Shown: positions 1-7,860, counted from the first letter of the stretch. The stretch is DNA of 15,520 nucleotides from Anaerolineales bacterium UBA3001 (GCA_002346435.1 DDZT01000014.1:1-15520); one strand, 5' to 3'. The notes: generated by a model not told the origin, from the sequence alone. Numbers and translations: made by a program.

Positions 1-120
1 AACACTTCTTTTAATCTTCATGGCTATCCATTGGTTTGCTCTCCAGATGATGCCCTCAAGGTTTTTGACGAATCTGGTCTAGAATACTTGGCTATCGGAA
101 ATTTTATTGTCGCTAAATGA
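1..120 (+). CDS. 3' end of an upstream gene, possibly a SAM methyltransferase (partial)
   Basis: The frame beginning at base 1 is open for 39 codons and stops with TGA at 118-120. The stop overlaps the next gene's ATG in an ATGA junction, so the two are probably translationally coupled. The visible tail includes YPLVCSPDDALKVF and ends in AIGNFIVAK. A short helix followed by a hydrophobic strand ending in a charged residue resembles the C-terminus of class I SAM methyltransferases found in glycan loci, but no catalytic motif is in view. That the frame is coding is fairly sure, because it is open and coupled to the next gene. The product is a guess. Confidence 0.6.
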   Translation, partial: NTSFNLHGYPLVCSPDDALKVFDESGLEYLAIGNFIVAK

Positions 121-1781
121 AAAAATTGTTTAGTAGTACATATGTGATGGCGGCTATATGGTCGCTATTGCTTTTTTTGCCTAATTTGTATGCTGCGTAT
201 TTGTCTACAAATACAGGCGGATATTTCTCCGGCAGTATAGTGAATATTCATGATCACAATGCTTATTTGGCATCTGTCAGAGATGGCATGAATGGTGATG
301 TGTGGATAGGCCAGTTGTCATTTGCGACTGAAACTGATTTGCCTCAAACACTTAATTTTGTGCACGCATCCTTGTTCTACCGTTTACTAGGATGGTTATT
401 TGGATTGACTAATCTTCCTATTAATCTTTTCTATATTTCGGTAGGGTTATTGCTGGCATTTATTGCGTTCAACGTCTATATTAGATTATTTATAGAATGC
501 TTAGAAAGTGATGGAGAGGTTAGGATTGCTACCGCTTTCCTTTTTGTTTTTCCGGGATTACTCTGGCTCAACCAGATTTTGCAAGAATTCCCTAATGCAG
601 GAAGCTATGTTCCTAATAATGTTCTATTTGCGGAATTGTGGGGCAATCCTAGCATGAATCCCATTACTCATAATAGTTATATGCCTCATTTCGTTGCTGC
701 CAATATTATCGTGGCTTTGCTGTTTTGTAGTTTGCTGCATGCGATTCGTGATAAGAGACCTAATTATTTGGCTATGTCAATTTATGCATTAATAGCAGCT
801 TGGTTATTGCCGTCGTTAGGTATATTGTGGGTTGCGATTGTGTCCACTGTTTTGGTATATCTAATGTTACTGCGGCGTATGTCACTATCCAATGTCAGTC
901 CAGTTCTTATGTCTTTTGTTCCATCAGGATTGATGTCAATGTGGTCTTACAGTCTTGCCTTTCGTAGTGACTTTTGGGCTAAATACATTTATACCAATGT
1001 AGTAATGAATGGGACTATAGATTTGTCGTTATTTGTTCTGCATGTAGGTGTTTTCACCCCATTTGTTGTATGGGGTACTTTTAAATTGTTACGGTCTTAT
1101 GAAACTAAGCGCTTAGGACATGTTATAGCTTCAATATGGTTGTTTTGGTTGTTTATTCTGTCTCTTGCATCTTTTCCAGGATCACCTCGATTTATGGATG
1201 GCATATATTTGCCTATTAGTATTCTTGTAACTTACGTAGTATCGAATCTGAATGATGTCACGAGTGGTGTGAGAAAATGGTTGTATGCGGTAACAACATT
1301 GTTAGTGATTCCGGGAACACTGATCACTTATATTTATCCTTGGTATGGTCATCTTTACCTGCATTTTTCAGATAAACGTTTGAATTTGCGAAGTGATGAT
1401 ATGTGGCCGATACGACTCTCGAGTACAGAGATGGATGCCTTTCGCTGGATAGAACACAATGTTGGGATGAATGATGTTGTGGTTGCGGGACCTATCTTTT
1501 CTAACTTTGTTCCTGGATTGTCTGGTGCTAAAGTGTATTTAGGACATATTGGTAGGACGATTGATTTTAGTCAAAAACTCACATCAGTACAGCAAATTAA
1601 TGTAGTGAACAGATTACCATCACTAGAATCCAATGGCAAAGTTTGGTTTGTAAATACTTTGCATGAGACCATTGGCACCCCTGAGAAAATTTACATAGAT
1701 GATGGGAGTACATACTACTGTTCAGGTGCTGACTTTAACGTTGGTGACATATCTGTTTTAGAATACAACAATTGTAACTAA
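117..1781 (+). CDS. polytopic GT-C-like membrane protein with C-terminal soluble domain
   Basis: This 554-residue protein has about ten or eleven hydrophobic segments, roughly at 8-27, 104-125, 137-156, 190-210, 216-252, 260-283, 300-325, 338-355, 362-380 and 388-408. Its first large loop (about 28-100) contains IHDHNAYLASVRDG, with D46 in the place where GT-C glycosyltransferases usually keep the catalytic acidic residue. After the last membrane segment a soluble tail of about 130 residues begins near RWIEHN (about 444). It contains the strand VVVAGP, then NFVPGLSG and YLGHIGRT, a layout I recall from uncharacterised GT-C-type proteins of Chloroflexota. The likely role is transfer of a sugar from a polyprenyl-phosphate donor on the outer face of the membrane, which is inferred from the fold. 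The ATG overlaps the preceding stop (ATGA), so this start is well supported. A 97-base gap follows. It could instead be a structural or transport-like membrane protein. Confidence 0.75.
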   Translation: MKKLFSSTYVMAAIWSLLLFLPNLYAAYLSTNTGGYFSGSIVNIHDHNAYLASVRDGMNGDVWIGQLSFATETDLPQTLNFVHASLFYRLLGWLFGLTNLPINLFYISVGLLLAFIAFNVYIRLFIECLESDGEVRIATAFLFVFPGLLWLNQILQEFPNAGSYVPNNVLFAELWGNPSMNPITHNSYMPHFVAANIIVALLFCSLLHAIRDKRPNYLAMSIYALIAAWLLPSLGILWVAIVSTVLVYLMLLRRMSLSNVSPVLMSFVPSGLMSMWSYSLAFRSDFWAKYIYTNVVMNGTIDLSLFVLHVGVFTPFVVWGTFKLLRSYETKRLGHVIASIWLFWLFILSLASFPGSPRFMDGIYLPISILVTYVVSNLNDVTSGVRKWLYAVTTLLVIPGTLITYIYPWYGHLYLHFSDKRLNLRSDDMWPIRLSSTEMDAFRWIEHNVGMNDVVVAGPIFSNFVPGLSGAKVYLGHIGRTIDFSQKLTSVQQINVVNRLPSLESNGKVWFVNTLHETIGTPEKIYIDDGSTYYCSGADFNVGDISVLEYNNCN

Positions 1782-1864
1782 CGGTTATTCCAGTGCAAAA
1801 AAGCAACGTCTAGCAAGTCAATTGTTACACATGTGTTTTTTGACTGATGAACGAAATTACGATA

Positions 1865-1870
1865 GAGGAG
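1865..1870 (+). promoter_or_regulatory. ribosome binding site for the GTG start at 1879
   Basis: GAGGAG lies 8 bases before the GTG codon at 1879. It supports the GTG over the internal ATG codons that follow and makes this a strong translation start after a non-coding gap. Confidence 0.7.
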
Positions 1871-1878
1871 TCAATTAA

Positions 1879-2133
1879 GTGAAACTTATTAATTTCATGA
1901 TCGAAATGTTTGTGTGGAGTGTGATGTTTGGTGCTGTATATGCACATCCTGTTAGAGCATATCTTGATCCAGGAGGTGGAAGTCTTCTTATTCAGTTTTT
2001 GCTAGCCAGCATAGTTGGTTTATTGTTTGTGATTCGACAATTTTGGAGTCGGATTACTAGTTATATAAAACAACTTGTAGGTGATGATGCAGTTTCCAAT
2101 CACAATCAGGATAAAGATAGTAACAATGACTAG
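1879..2133 (+). CDS. small single-pass membrane protein with AYLDPGGGS motif
   Basis: This 84-residue protein starts at GTG behind a good Shine-Dalgarno sequence. Residues 1-22 are hydrophobic like a signal peptide, ending in VYAHPVRA. The motif AYLDPGGGSLL follows at about residue 27, then a hydrophobic segment (about 36-54), a basic stretch with R and K, and a polar acidic tail of N, D and Q. I recall small proteins of the pattern A-Y-x-D-P-G-x-G-S followed by one membrane helix in many bacteria, often next to sulfatase-like and glycan genes, with no assigned biochemical function. Here the gene overlaps the next by 8 bases and opens a three-gene module. If the N-terminal segment is cleaved, the DPGGGS motif would sit outside the membrane and the acidic tail inside. 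It may help assemble or recruit the neighbouring enzymes, but that is only inference. Confidence 0.8.
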   Translation: MKLINFMIEMFVWSVMFGAVYAHPVRAYLDPGGGSLLIQFLLASIVGLLFVIRQFWSRITSYIKQLVGDDAVSNHNQDKDSNND

Positions 2134-3526
2134 TAGTTGCAGACGAATTCATCGAAGCTCATTCCGTGATCCGAGCGGATTCCTTTTTGTGAAAAATGGC
2201 ATGTTGTATAGACAGGTAAATAACTCGTATAAATCACATTATGATTGTTTAATTAATTCTGGTCTATACGAAGAATTAGTGGATTTGAAGATGATGATAC
2301 CTCATGAAGAAGTTGATATTGCTTTCGCTATATCTGATTCCGCATACAAAATTTTACATCCTCAAGTAGTTAAGTTTATATCTTATCCGTATGAATGGTG
2401 CTTTAGTGAGCTAAAGCATGCAGCAATAGCTTTGCTAGATATACAGAAGATTGCTTTCAAGTATGGAATGTGCCTCAAAGATGCTTCTGCATATAATATG
2501 CAGTTTGTTGATGGGCAACCGATGCTTATCGATACATTGTCTTTTGAGATTTATCAAGAGGGTAGCCCTTGGGTAGCTTATCGGCAATTTTGTCAGCATT
2601 TTCTGGCAACATTGACGTTGATGTGTCATGTGGATATTCGACTTGGTCAGTTGTTGCGCGTACATATGGATGGGATTCCCCTCGATATGGCAAGTTCTCT
2701 TTTGCCTTTTAGGACTTATCTTCAATTTGGTATTTTGAGTCATATCCATCTACATGCTAGAAGTCAAAATTTGTTTTCGGAAAAATCAATTTCTACTGCC
2801 AATAAGACTGTTAGTCTAGTAGCATTACAAGGCATTATTGACAGTTTATATATAGCTGTAAAACGGCTAAAGTGGCGTCAAGGAAACACCGATTGGTTCG
2901 ATTATTACTCAGGCACTAAGCACAATTATTCTGCAGAGGCTGCAAGCCATAAAAAAACCATTGTCCAGCAATATATAGAGAAGATTTCTCCAGGAATCGT
3001 GTGGGATCTAGGAGCAAATGATGGTACTTATAGTCGACTTGCAACTAGTCAAGGCATACCTACTATAGCTTTTGATAGTGACCCTACGGCTGTTGAAATA
3101 AATTATCTTGATTCTGTAAGTAAGGGAGATATTAATATGATACCCCTTTTGCTTGACCTTACTAATCCTAGTGCTGACATTGGATGGAGTAATGAAGAAA
3201 GGCTATCGCTATCGAGACGTTCTCCTGCTGACCTGGTGATGGCATTAGCGCTTGTGCACCATTTAGTTATATCGAACAATGTACCTTTTGTTAGATTGGC
3301 TGAGTGGTTTGCTGTGATAGCCAAATCACTAATTGTTGAGTTTGTGCCCAAAAGTGATTCTCAGGTAGCTAGACTTCTTAGCTATAGGAAAGATATCTTT
3401 GACGATTATACTAGGACTGCTTTTGAGCGAGCATTTGATAAATTGTTTGTCATAATGAAAGTGTCAAATATTAATAATTCTAATCGTTTACTTTATCTCA
3501 TGCAAAATAGATCGGACCTAAAATGA
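2126..3526 (+). CDS. NoeA-like SAM methyltransferase with kinase-like N-terminal half
   Basis: The product is 466 residues with the ATG at 2126. An earlier in-frame ATG at 2081 would lie deep inside the preceding gene, and the conserved part only begins at SSFRDPSGF (about residues 11-19), so 2126 is preferred. Residues 10-220 contain YRQVNNSY, the pattern YPYEWCFSEL, and then KDASAYN with D119 and N124, followed by LID at D136. This spacing matches the catalytic-loop and DFG-type aspartates of kinase-fold enzymes. Residues 285-450 form a class I SAM methyltransferase with motif I WDLGANDG (about 293-300), an acidic residue ending strand 2 (FDSDP) and a strand-4 region DLVMALALVHH. Proteins of this type are often labelled NoeA-like after a rhizobial nodulation protein. 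No membrane segment is seen, so it should be cytoplasmic. The gene overlaps both neighbours. The exact substrate is unknown; methylation of a glycan or lipid-linked intermediate is inferred. Confidence 0.8.
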   Translation: MTSSCRRIHRSSFRDPSGFLFVKNGMLYRQVNNSYKSHYDCLINSGLYEELVDLKMMIPHEEVDIAFAISDSAYKILHPQVVKFISYPYEWCFSELKHAAIALLDIQKIAFKYGMCLKDASAYNMQFVDGQPMLIDTLSFEIYQEGSPWVAYRQFCQHFLATLTLMCHVDIRLGQLLRVHMDGIPLDMASSLLPFRTYLQFGILSHIHLHARSQNLFSEKSISTANKTVSLVALQGIIDSLYIAVKRLKWRQGNTDWFDYYSGTKHNYSAEAASHKKTIVQQYIEKISPGIVWDLGANDGTYSRLATSQGIPTIAFDSDPTAVEINYLDSVSKGDINMIPLLLDLTNPSADIGWSNEERLSLSRRSPADLVMALALVHHLVISNNVPFVRLAEWFAVIAKSLIVEFVPKSDSQVARLLSYRKDIFDDYTRTAFERAFDKLFVIMKVSNINNSNRLLYLMQNRSDLK

Positions 3527-5067
3527 CTAAACGATTAACTATTCATCCGATTCTTTTCGCCATTTATCCCGTGATATTTCTTTTTTCCAGGAATGTTTGG
3601 CAAACAAAAGCCGATGTCATTTGGGTCCCATTAGTGATGGTAGTGTCCACAGTTCTTTTGTTGTGGTGGTCTATTGCTTTCATTATCAAAGATACTGCTA
3701 AAGCAGCATTGATCACCTCGATTATTATTATTCCATTTTTCATTTATTCAAATCTGCACGAATTTTTGTATGTACAGCAAGGCTTAGTGATTGGTAGACA
3801 TAGGTATCTTTTGTTGCTAATAGGTACTATGTGCTGTTTGAGCACATATTTTATTGTTTTTAAATTGGTTAATGCTACTATGTTGAATTTTTTTCTCAAT
3901 ATAGTAGGAGCCACCTTGATATTGGGGACCATACCTAATTTGGGCAACTGGATTGTCAACAAAACAGTTTTGTCAAAACAAAACATCAATGCTATACGGC
4001 CAGGGGATTTCGAGCAAGTCATATTGGCCAGGCCTGAAAATCCTCCGAACATTTATTACATAATATTAGATGGATATATGCGTTCGGACTTACTATCTGA
4101 AGTGTTGCAGCATGACAATAGCGAATTTGTAAACGATTTAGAGAATAGAGGTTTTTATGTGGCTTCTAAGAGTCTTAGTAATTATCCATATACTTTCTTG
4201 TCCATCCCCTCTGCACTTAATATGGAATATATAAACTATCTTACTGAAACTATTGGAAGAGACTCACATGATGTGCTTGCAACATATCCACTAATACAGG
4301 CTAACAGAGTAGGTCAATTGCTAAAATCTGTAGGATACAGATATGTACAGATAAATTCTGGATGGTCTGGAGCTGATAGAAGTCTTATAGCGGATGAGGT
4401 TTTCAGCTGGAAAAGTAGAGGTCCTGAGCATACATTCTTGTCACTGCTGATTGAGATGACCCCCATTTATCCAATGTTACAACCGTTGCTGGATGATTGG
4501 AAAGATTATAGGGGTCGTATATTATTTCCGTTCGGGCAGATTGCAAAAATAGGAATTAATGATAATGAAAGTCCTATTTTTGTTTACGCCCATATCTTGT
4601 CTCCACACCCACCTTATGTGTTTGGTGCTGATGGAGAATATGTTGATGAGCCTGAAGAAGGCTGGACTACTGAAAGTGCGCAAGGCGCATATCTTAATCA
4701 ACTGATTTATACAAACAATAAAGTAGTGGAATTAGTGGATAAATTGTTGGCACAACATGCAACGCCTCCAATTATTATTGTTCAAGCTGATCATGGTTGG
4801 GCATGGGCAGTTGGTTGGGACCCAAATCCAAGTATTGCATTGGACGAACAGTTTGATATGGACCAAGTGTTTGGAATCCTGAATGCTTATCATTTGCCTG
4901 GTGGCTCGGATGAACTGTATGACTCAATTTCTCCAGTTAACTCTTTTAGAATTATTTTTAACACATATTTTGATGCAAAATTACCATTGTTACAGGACAA
5001 ACATTATTTTTCTATTTATTATGAAAGCCCATATAGTTTTTCAGATGTCACTGATAGTATTGACTAA
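3523..5067 (+). CDS. membrane-anchored sulfatase-like (alkaline phosphatase superfamily) protein
   Basis: The 514-residue product has five N-terminal hydrophobic segments (about 7-22, 31-54, 61-79, 94-115 and 119-140) and then a soluble domain from about residue 172. This domain shows the metal-site pattern of the alkaline phosphatase/sulfatase superfamily: ILDGY with D183, a probable nucleophile T224 in NYPYTFLSIPS, H362 in SPHPPYVFG, and the QADHGW motif at D423-H424. The formylglycine signature C/S-x-P-x-R of true sulfatases is absent, and a threonine nucleophile is more like the phosphoglycerol or phosphoethanolamine transferases. The soluble domain is probably on the outside of the membrane, where it would add or remove a phospho-group on a glycan. 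The start overlaps the previous stop (ATGA), so the two are likely translated together. The family assignment is firm; the reaction is not. Confidence 0.85.
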   Translation: MTKRLTIHPILFAIYPVIFLFSRNVWQTKADVIWVPLVMVVSTVLLLWWSIAFIIKDTAKAALITSIIIIPFFIYSNLHEFLYVQQGLVIGRHRYLLLLIGTMCCLSTYFIVFKLVNATMLNFFLNIVGATLILGTIPNLGNWIVNKTVLSKQNINAIRPGDFEQVILARPENPPNIYYIILDGYMRSDLLSEVLQHDNSEFVNDLENRGFYVASKSLSNYPYTFLSIPSALNMEYINYLTETIGRDSHDVLATYPLIQANRVGQLLKSVGYRYVQINSGWSGADRSLIADEVFSWKSRGPEHTFLSLLIEMTPIYPMLQPLLDDWKDYRGRILFPFGQIAKIGINDNESPIFVYAHILSPHPPYVFGADGEYVDEPEEGWTTESAQGAYLNQLIYTNNKVVELVDKLLAQHATPPIIIVQADHGWAWAVGWDPNPSIALDEQFDMDQVFGILNAYHLPGGSDELYDSISPVNSFRIIFNTYFDAKLPLLQDKHYFSIYYESPYSFSDVTDSID

Positions 5068-5142
5068 ATTAAAGTCTGAGAGTAGATCCATCGATTATGT
5101 GGTTGTCTAGTGAGTGCACAGATTATACGAATCGGAATTGCG

Positions 5143-5179
5143 TTGCAGTGTCATTGCAAACTATGACATCTGTGATAAT
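5143..5179 (+). promoter_or_regulatory. possible promoter with overlapping dyad
   Basis: In the 145-base gap before 5213 there is an extended -10-like element, TGTGATAAT at 5171-5179. Upstream lies a dyad, TTGCA (5143-5147) and TGCAA (5155-5159), separated by 7 bases. TTGCAA at 5154-5159 could serve as a -35 but is only 14 bases away, which is short. An extended -10 can work with a poor -35, and the dyad could be an operator. This is one of the larger gaps in the window, so an internal promoter is plausible but unproven. Confidence 0.25.
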
Positions 5180-5198
5180 GATTTGTCTGAATAAGAAC

Positions 5199-5204
5199 AG
5201 GAGG
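5199..5204 (+). promoter_or_regulatory. ribosome binding site for the GTG start at 5213
   Basis: AGGAGG lies 8 bases before the GTG at 5213. A GTG two bases earlier is followed directly by a stop codon, so the site fixes the start at 5213. Confidence 0.75.
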
Positions 5205-5212
5205 ATTGGAGT

Positions 5213-6691
5213 GTGAGCCAGATTCAAACTCCAAGTCATGGTAATGGTGAAAATTGGATCACTATTAGACTATTCATAATCGTCTATTTCATATCTCTTC
5301 TCTTTATGGATTCTACGTCACATGGTGTATTTACAGCAACAAATCGGTTCCAGTATTTGGCTTATGCTTTGGTTGATCATCAGACCATTGATATCACTGC
5401 TGTGGAGGAAGTTCATGGTGAAACTGTTGAGGCTTATGAAATCCAAGGAAGACGCGTTCAAATTATCAACCCTGGTGTAGGTATACTAGTGTCTCCGATA
5501 TATGCTATATCGTCATTGCTAAATATAGAAGAACGCATTGGATTGCAATCAGGTGATGATGCGGTTATTCTGTATCAGGGACTTGTATTTGCGATGGCCA
5601 TTAACGCCATGATGGCTGCGATTTTTGTTACATCATTATGGATGATATTAAGGTGGTTGGGATTAACAAAACGGCTTTCGATGGCTCTTACAATTGGTAT
5701 AGGCTGGGGGAGTATGGCAGCTTACTATTTCACTGCTGGCACAAATGTACAGACTTCCGTAGAGACATCTTTATGTACTCTTGCTTGGTTATTTGTCATT
5801 GGTCTAGATCGTGGCAGAAAATTGCCATCACCAGCATTTTGGGCAGGCTTTTTTCTAGGAACAGCCATATTAGTTAATGTGCCTGCGGTTATAACCACAT
5901 TTGGCAGTTTGTTATATATCTTCTATAGGCATCGAACGAAAACATTGAGTTTTTTATGTGGGCTTTTGCCAGGTGTTGGTGTTTTACTAATCTATCAGTG
6001 GATTGCTTTGGGAAATCCATTTATGGATGTCCCGTTCTCTTATTTTCAATCTAAGGGTATGTATGGTAATCCTGATAATATAAGTTTCCTCCAAGTTGCT
6101 ACAGAGTTCTTGTTAGGTTGGCACCAGGGAATGCTTTGGTACTTTCCATTATCTATTTGTTTGTTGTTCACAATTCGTGGTGTTTATGCTAGAAATGGAT
6201 TAGTTGTGATTAGTTGGACACTTATTGTTTTGCACTGGATATTTGCAACATGGTACACACATTTGTGGATACAAACAGAGGAGATGTTGTCATTTTATCC
6301 GTGGTATTCAACCCCAGGTCCTGGTGGACCGAGATATCTAATTCCAGCTGTCCCATTTGTAGCTATTCTTATATCTCAGCTTGATTTTAGATCACTATAT
6401 TTGAAGACCATGATTACTTGGCTAGGATTTATTGGGATTTGCTTGAATATACCGGTGCTTATGTATCCAGCTGGTGGACCTGTATTTCGAAGCTTCTTCC
6501 TAATGTTGAAGTATGGCATTCATATTCCTATAGTTCGAGTATTTTATGGTTTTTTATATGGTGAGATTCCTGTTGGTGGTATGGAGATCACTAATGTAAT
6601 AACTTGGTTGATTGTATTATTAGGGTCAGTTTATTGGGTATGGGGCAATACTAAGCTAAGGGATTGGTTGTTTTACAATCAAAATAGTTGA
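5213..6691 (+). CDS. polytopic membrane protein, GT-C glycosyltransferase-like
   Basis: This 492-residue protein has an N-terminal hydrophobic helix (about 18-33), then a large loop (about 34-90) with DSTSHG, RFQYLAYALVD, acidic residues and a GRRVQIINPGVG segment, followed by about ten more hydrophobic segments up to residue 481. The loop pattern (a polar motif, then an A-L-V-D helix, then a turn leading to a G-x-G before the next helix) and the late GGPRYLIPAVPF motif resemble PMT-like or ArnT-like GT-C proteins and related uncharacterised families. D33 and the acidic cluster near 64-70 are possible catalytic residues, but no clear D-E pair is present, so activity is less certain than for the protein at 14947. 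It starts at GTG behind a strong Shine-Dalgarno. Its stop overlaps a possible TTG start of the next gene. The likely site of action is the outer face of the membrane. Confidence 0.7.
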   Translation: MSQIQTPSHGNGENWITIRLFIIVYFISLLFMDSTSHGVFTATNRFQYLAYALVDHQTIDITAVEEVHGETVEAYEIQGRRVQIINPGVGILVSPIYAISSLLNIEERIGLQSGDDAVILYQGLVFAMAINAMMAAIFVTSLWMILRWLGLTKRLSMALTIGIGWGSMAAYYFTAGTNVQTSVETSLCTLAWLFVIGLDRGRKLPSPAFWAGFFLGTAILVNVPAVITTFGSLLYIFYRHRTKTLSFLCGLLPGVGVLLIYQWIALGNPFMDVPFSYFQSKGMYGNPDNISFLQVATEFLLGWHQGMLWYFPLSICLLFTIRGVYARNGLVVISWTLIVLHWIFATWYTHLWIQTEEMLSFYPWYSTPGPGGPRYLIPAVPFVAILISQLDFRSLYLKTMITWLGFIGICLNIPVLMYPAGGPVFRSFFLMLKYGIHIPIVRVFYGFLYGEIPVGGMEITNVITWLIVLLGSVYWVWGNTKLRDWLFYNQNS

Positions 6692-6699
6692 ACAATTCT

Positions 6700-7860
6700 A
6701 TGAATCGCAGCATTGTTTTTATGATGGACTATAGGGGAGATCAATTACAAATTGGTGGTACCTCTAACTACTTGAAGCTTTTGGCTCCGAGGGTTCGTGA
6801 TTGTGGGTTTCAGGTACGCGTTGCTATACCATACTCTAAACGCACCGAAGATGTGCGAGAATTTATGGAGACCAATAATATTCCAGTTGATAATGTAGAT
6901 ATTTCTCCGCAGTCTGGAAATGTGATGCTTAGATTAAAGACTGCTTATAACTATTTCTCTACTATCAAGCCTGATCTGGCACATTTTATTTTGCCCTGGT
7001 GGAATTCTTGTGAATACGGTATTTTAGCTGCGAAATTTGCGAGTATACGAGCTCGTGTGGTTACTTATCAGTCCTTTCCAGAAAAAATCGAAAAGAATAT
7101 ATTTCAGGGGACGTCTGGAATATTACGACGATATAGGCATAATTTCGCCTGCAATTCCGTGCACAAAGCTATTTCTGTAAGTGAAGTAAATAAACACAGG
7201 ATAATATCTAACGGGTTCTATCCAGCATATAAATTAAAAGTGATTAGAAATATGATAGAAACGGATAGATTTGCAAATGTCGAAAATGCAATCGACTTTC
7301 GACGGAAATGGGGAGTGGACAATAGTACAGTGCTTATCACTGTTGTTGGATATCTAGAGGAAATAAAAGGACATAGCTATCTATTAAAGGCACTGCCCAA
7401 TATTGTTAAGCATCATCCAAATATCATAGTTGCATTAGTAGGTGATGGCGAATTAAAAAGTCAGTTTGAGGATCAAGTTCGCGAAAGTAATATGGTCGAC
7501 AAGGTTTTGTTCGCTGGATGGCAAGAAGAAGTGCCTAGTATATTGGCTATTTCCGACATCTTAGTTTTGCCCTCACTGTCGGAAGGACTGCCTTTTGTGG
7601 TTCCGGAAGCAATGGCTTCAGGATTACCAGTAATTGCTACAAGAGTTGGGGGAATACCTGAAGCAGTGATTGAAGGTGAAACTGGATTTTTAGTAGAGCC
7701 TGCATCAGCATCAGGATTGGAACAAGCTCTAGTTAGAATGTTGGATGACCGAAATCTTATGAGAGATATGGGTGCCAAAGGTCAACAACGCGCTTTTCGG
7801 GAATTTAATGTTGACCGTATGGTGGGTGACACGTCTGCATTATATAGTACTCTATTGTAA
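6700..7860 (+). CDS. GT4-family glycosyltransferase
   Basis: From the ATG at 6700 the product is 386 residues, the usual length of a GT4 (GT-B fold) enzyme. An alternative TTG start at 6688 overlaps the upstream stop and would add four residues; neither has a good Shine-Dalgarno. The N-terminal acceptor domain opens with strand IVFMMDY and a Gly-rich QIGGTSNY (about 17-24), which resembles the usual GG loop. The C-terminal donor domain has VVGYLEEIKGH, a VGDGELK strand, and the E-x7-E signature EGLPFVVPE (E295 and E303), followed by GGIPE. Such enzymes transfer a sugar from a nucleotide donor with retention of configuration, at the cytoplasmic face. Donor and acceptor cannot be told from sequence. 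A 147-base gap follows. Confidence 0.9.
   Translation: MNRSIVFMMDYRGDQLQIGGTSNYLKLLAPRVRDCGFQVRVAIPYSKRTEDVREFMETNNIPVDNVDISPQSGNVMLRLKTAYNYFSTIKPDLAHFILPWWNSCEYGILAAKFASIRARVVTYQSFPEKIEKNIFQGTSGILRRYRHNFACNSVHKAISVSEVNKHRIISNGFYPAYKLKVIRNMIETDRFANVENAIDFRRKWGVDNSTVLITVVGYLEEIKGHSYLLKALPNIVKHHPNIIVALVGDGELKSQFEDQVRESNMVDKVLFAGWQEEVPSILAISDILVLPSLSEGLPFVVPEAMASGLPVIATRVGGIPEAVIEGETGFLVEPASASGLEQALVRMLDDRNLMRDMGAKGQQRAFREFNVDRMVGDTSALYSTLL

Noticed and set aside
1827..1841. Perfect palindrome ACACATGTGT followed by a run of T, as a terminator
   Set aside because: The 10-base palindrome leaves no loop and the pairing does not extend beyond it, so it cannot form a useful hairpin. It could be a small protein-binding site, but nothing else supports that.
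1840..1863. TTGACT with TACGAT as a promoter before the small membrane protein
   Set aside because: The spacing is only 12 bases and the -10 is poor. The gap may simply be an untranslated spacer within an operon.
2435..2749. Antisense open frames across the locus (for example here, at 7473-7778, 9582-9911 and 14528-14824)
   Set aside because: All lie opposite genes with clear conserved motifs and encode low-complexity shadow proteins without start signals. The ones opposite GT4 genes recur at the E-x7-E region simply because that sequence is conserved on the other strand.
3523..5067. True sulfatase needing formylglycine
   Set aside because: No C/S-x-P-x-R motif is present; the likely nucleophile is a threonine.
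4883..5110. Open frame extending from the sulfatase-like gene into the gap
   Set aside because: It lies mostly inside the conserved 3' end of the sulfatase-like gene in another frame, has no ribosome site, and its protein looks like random translation.
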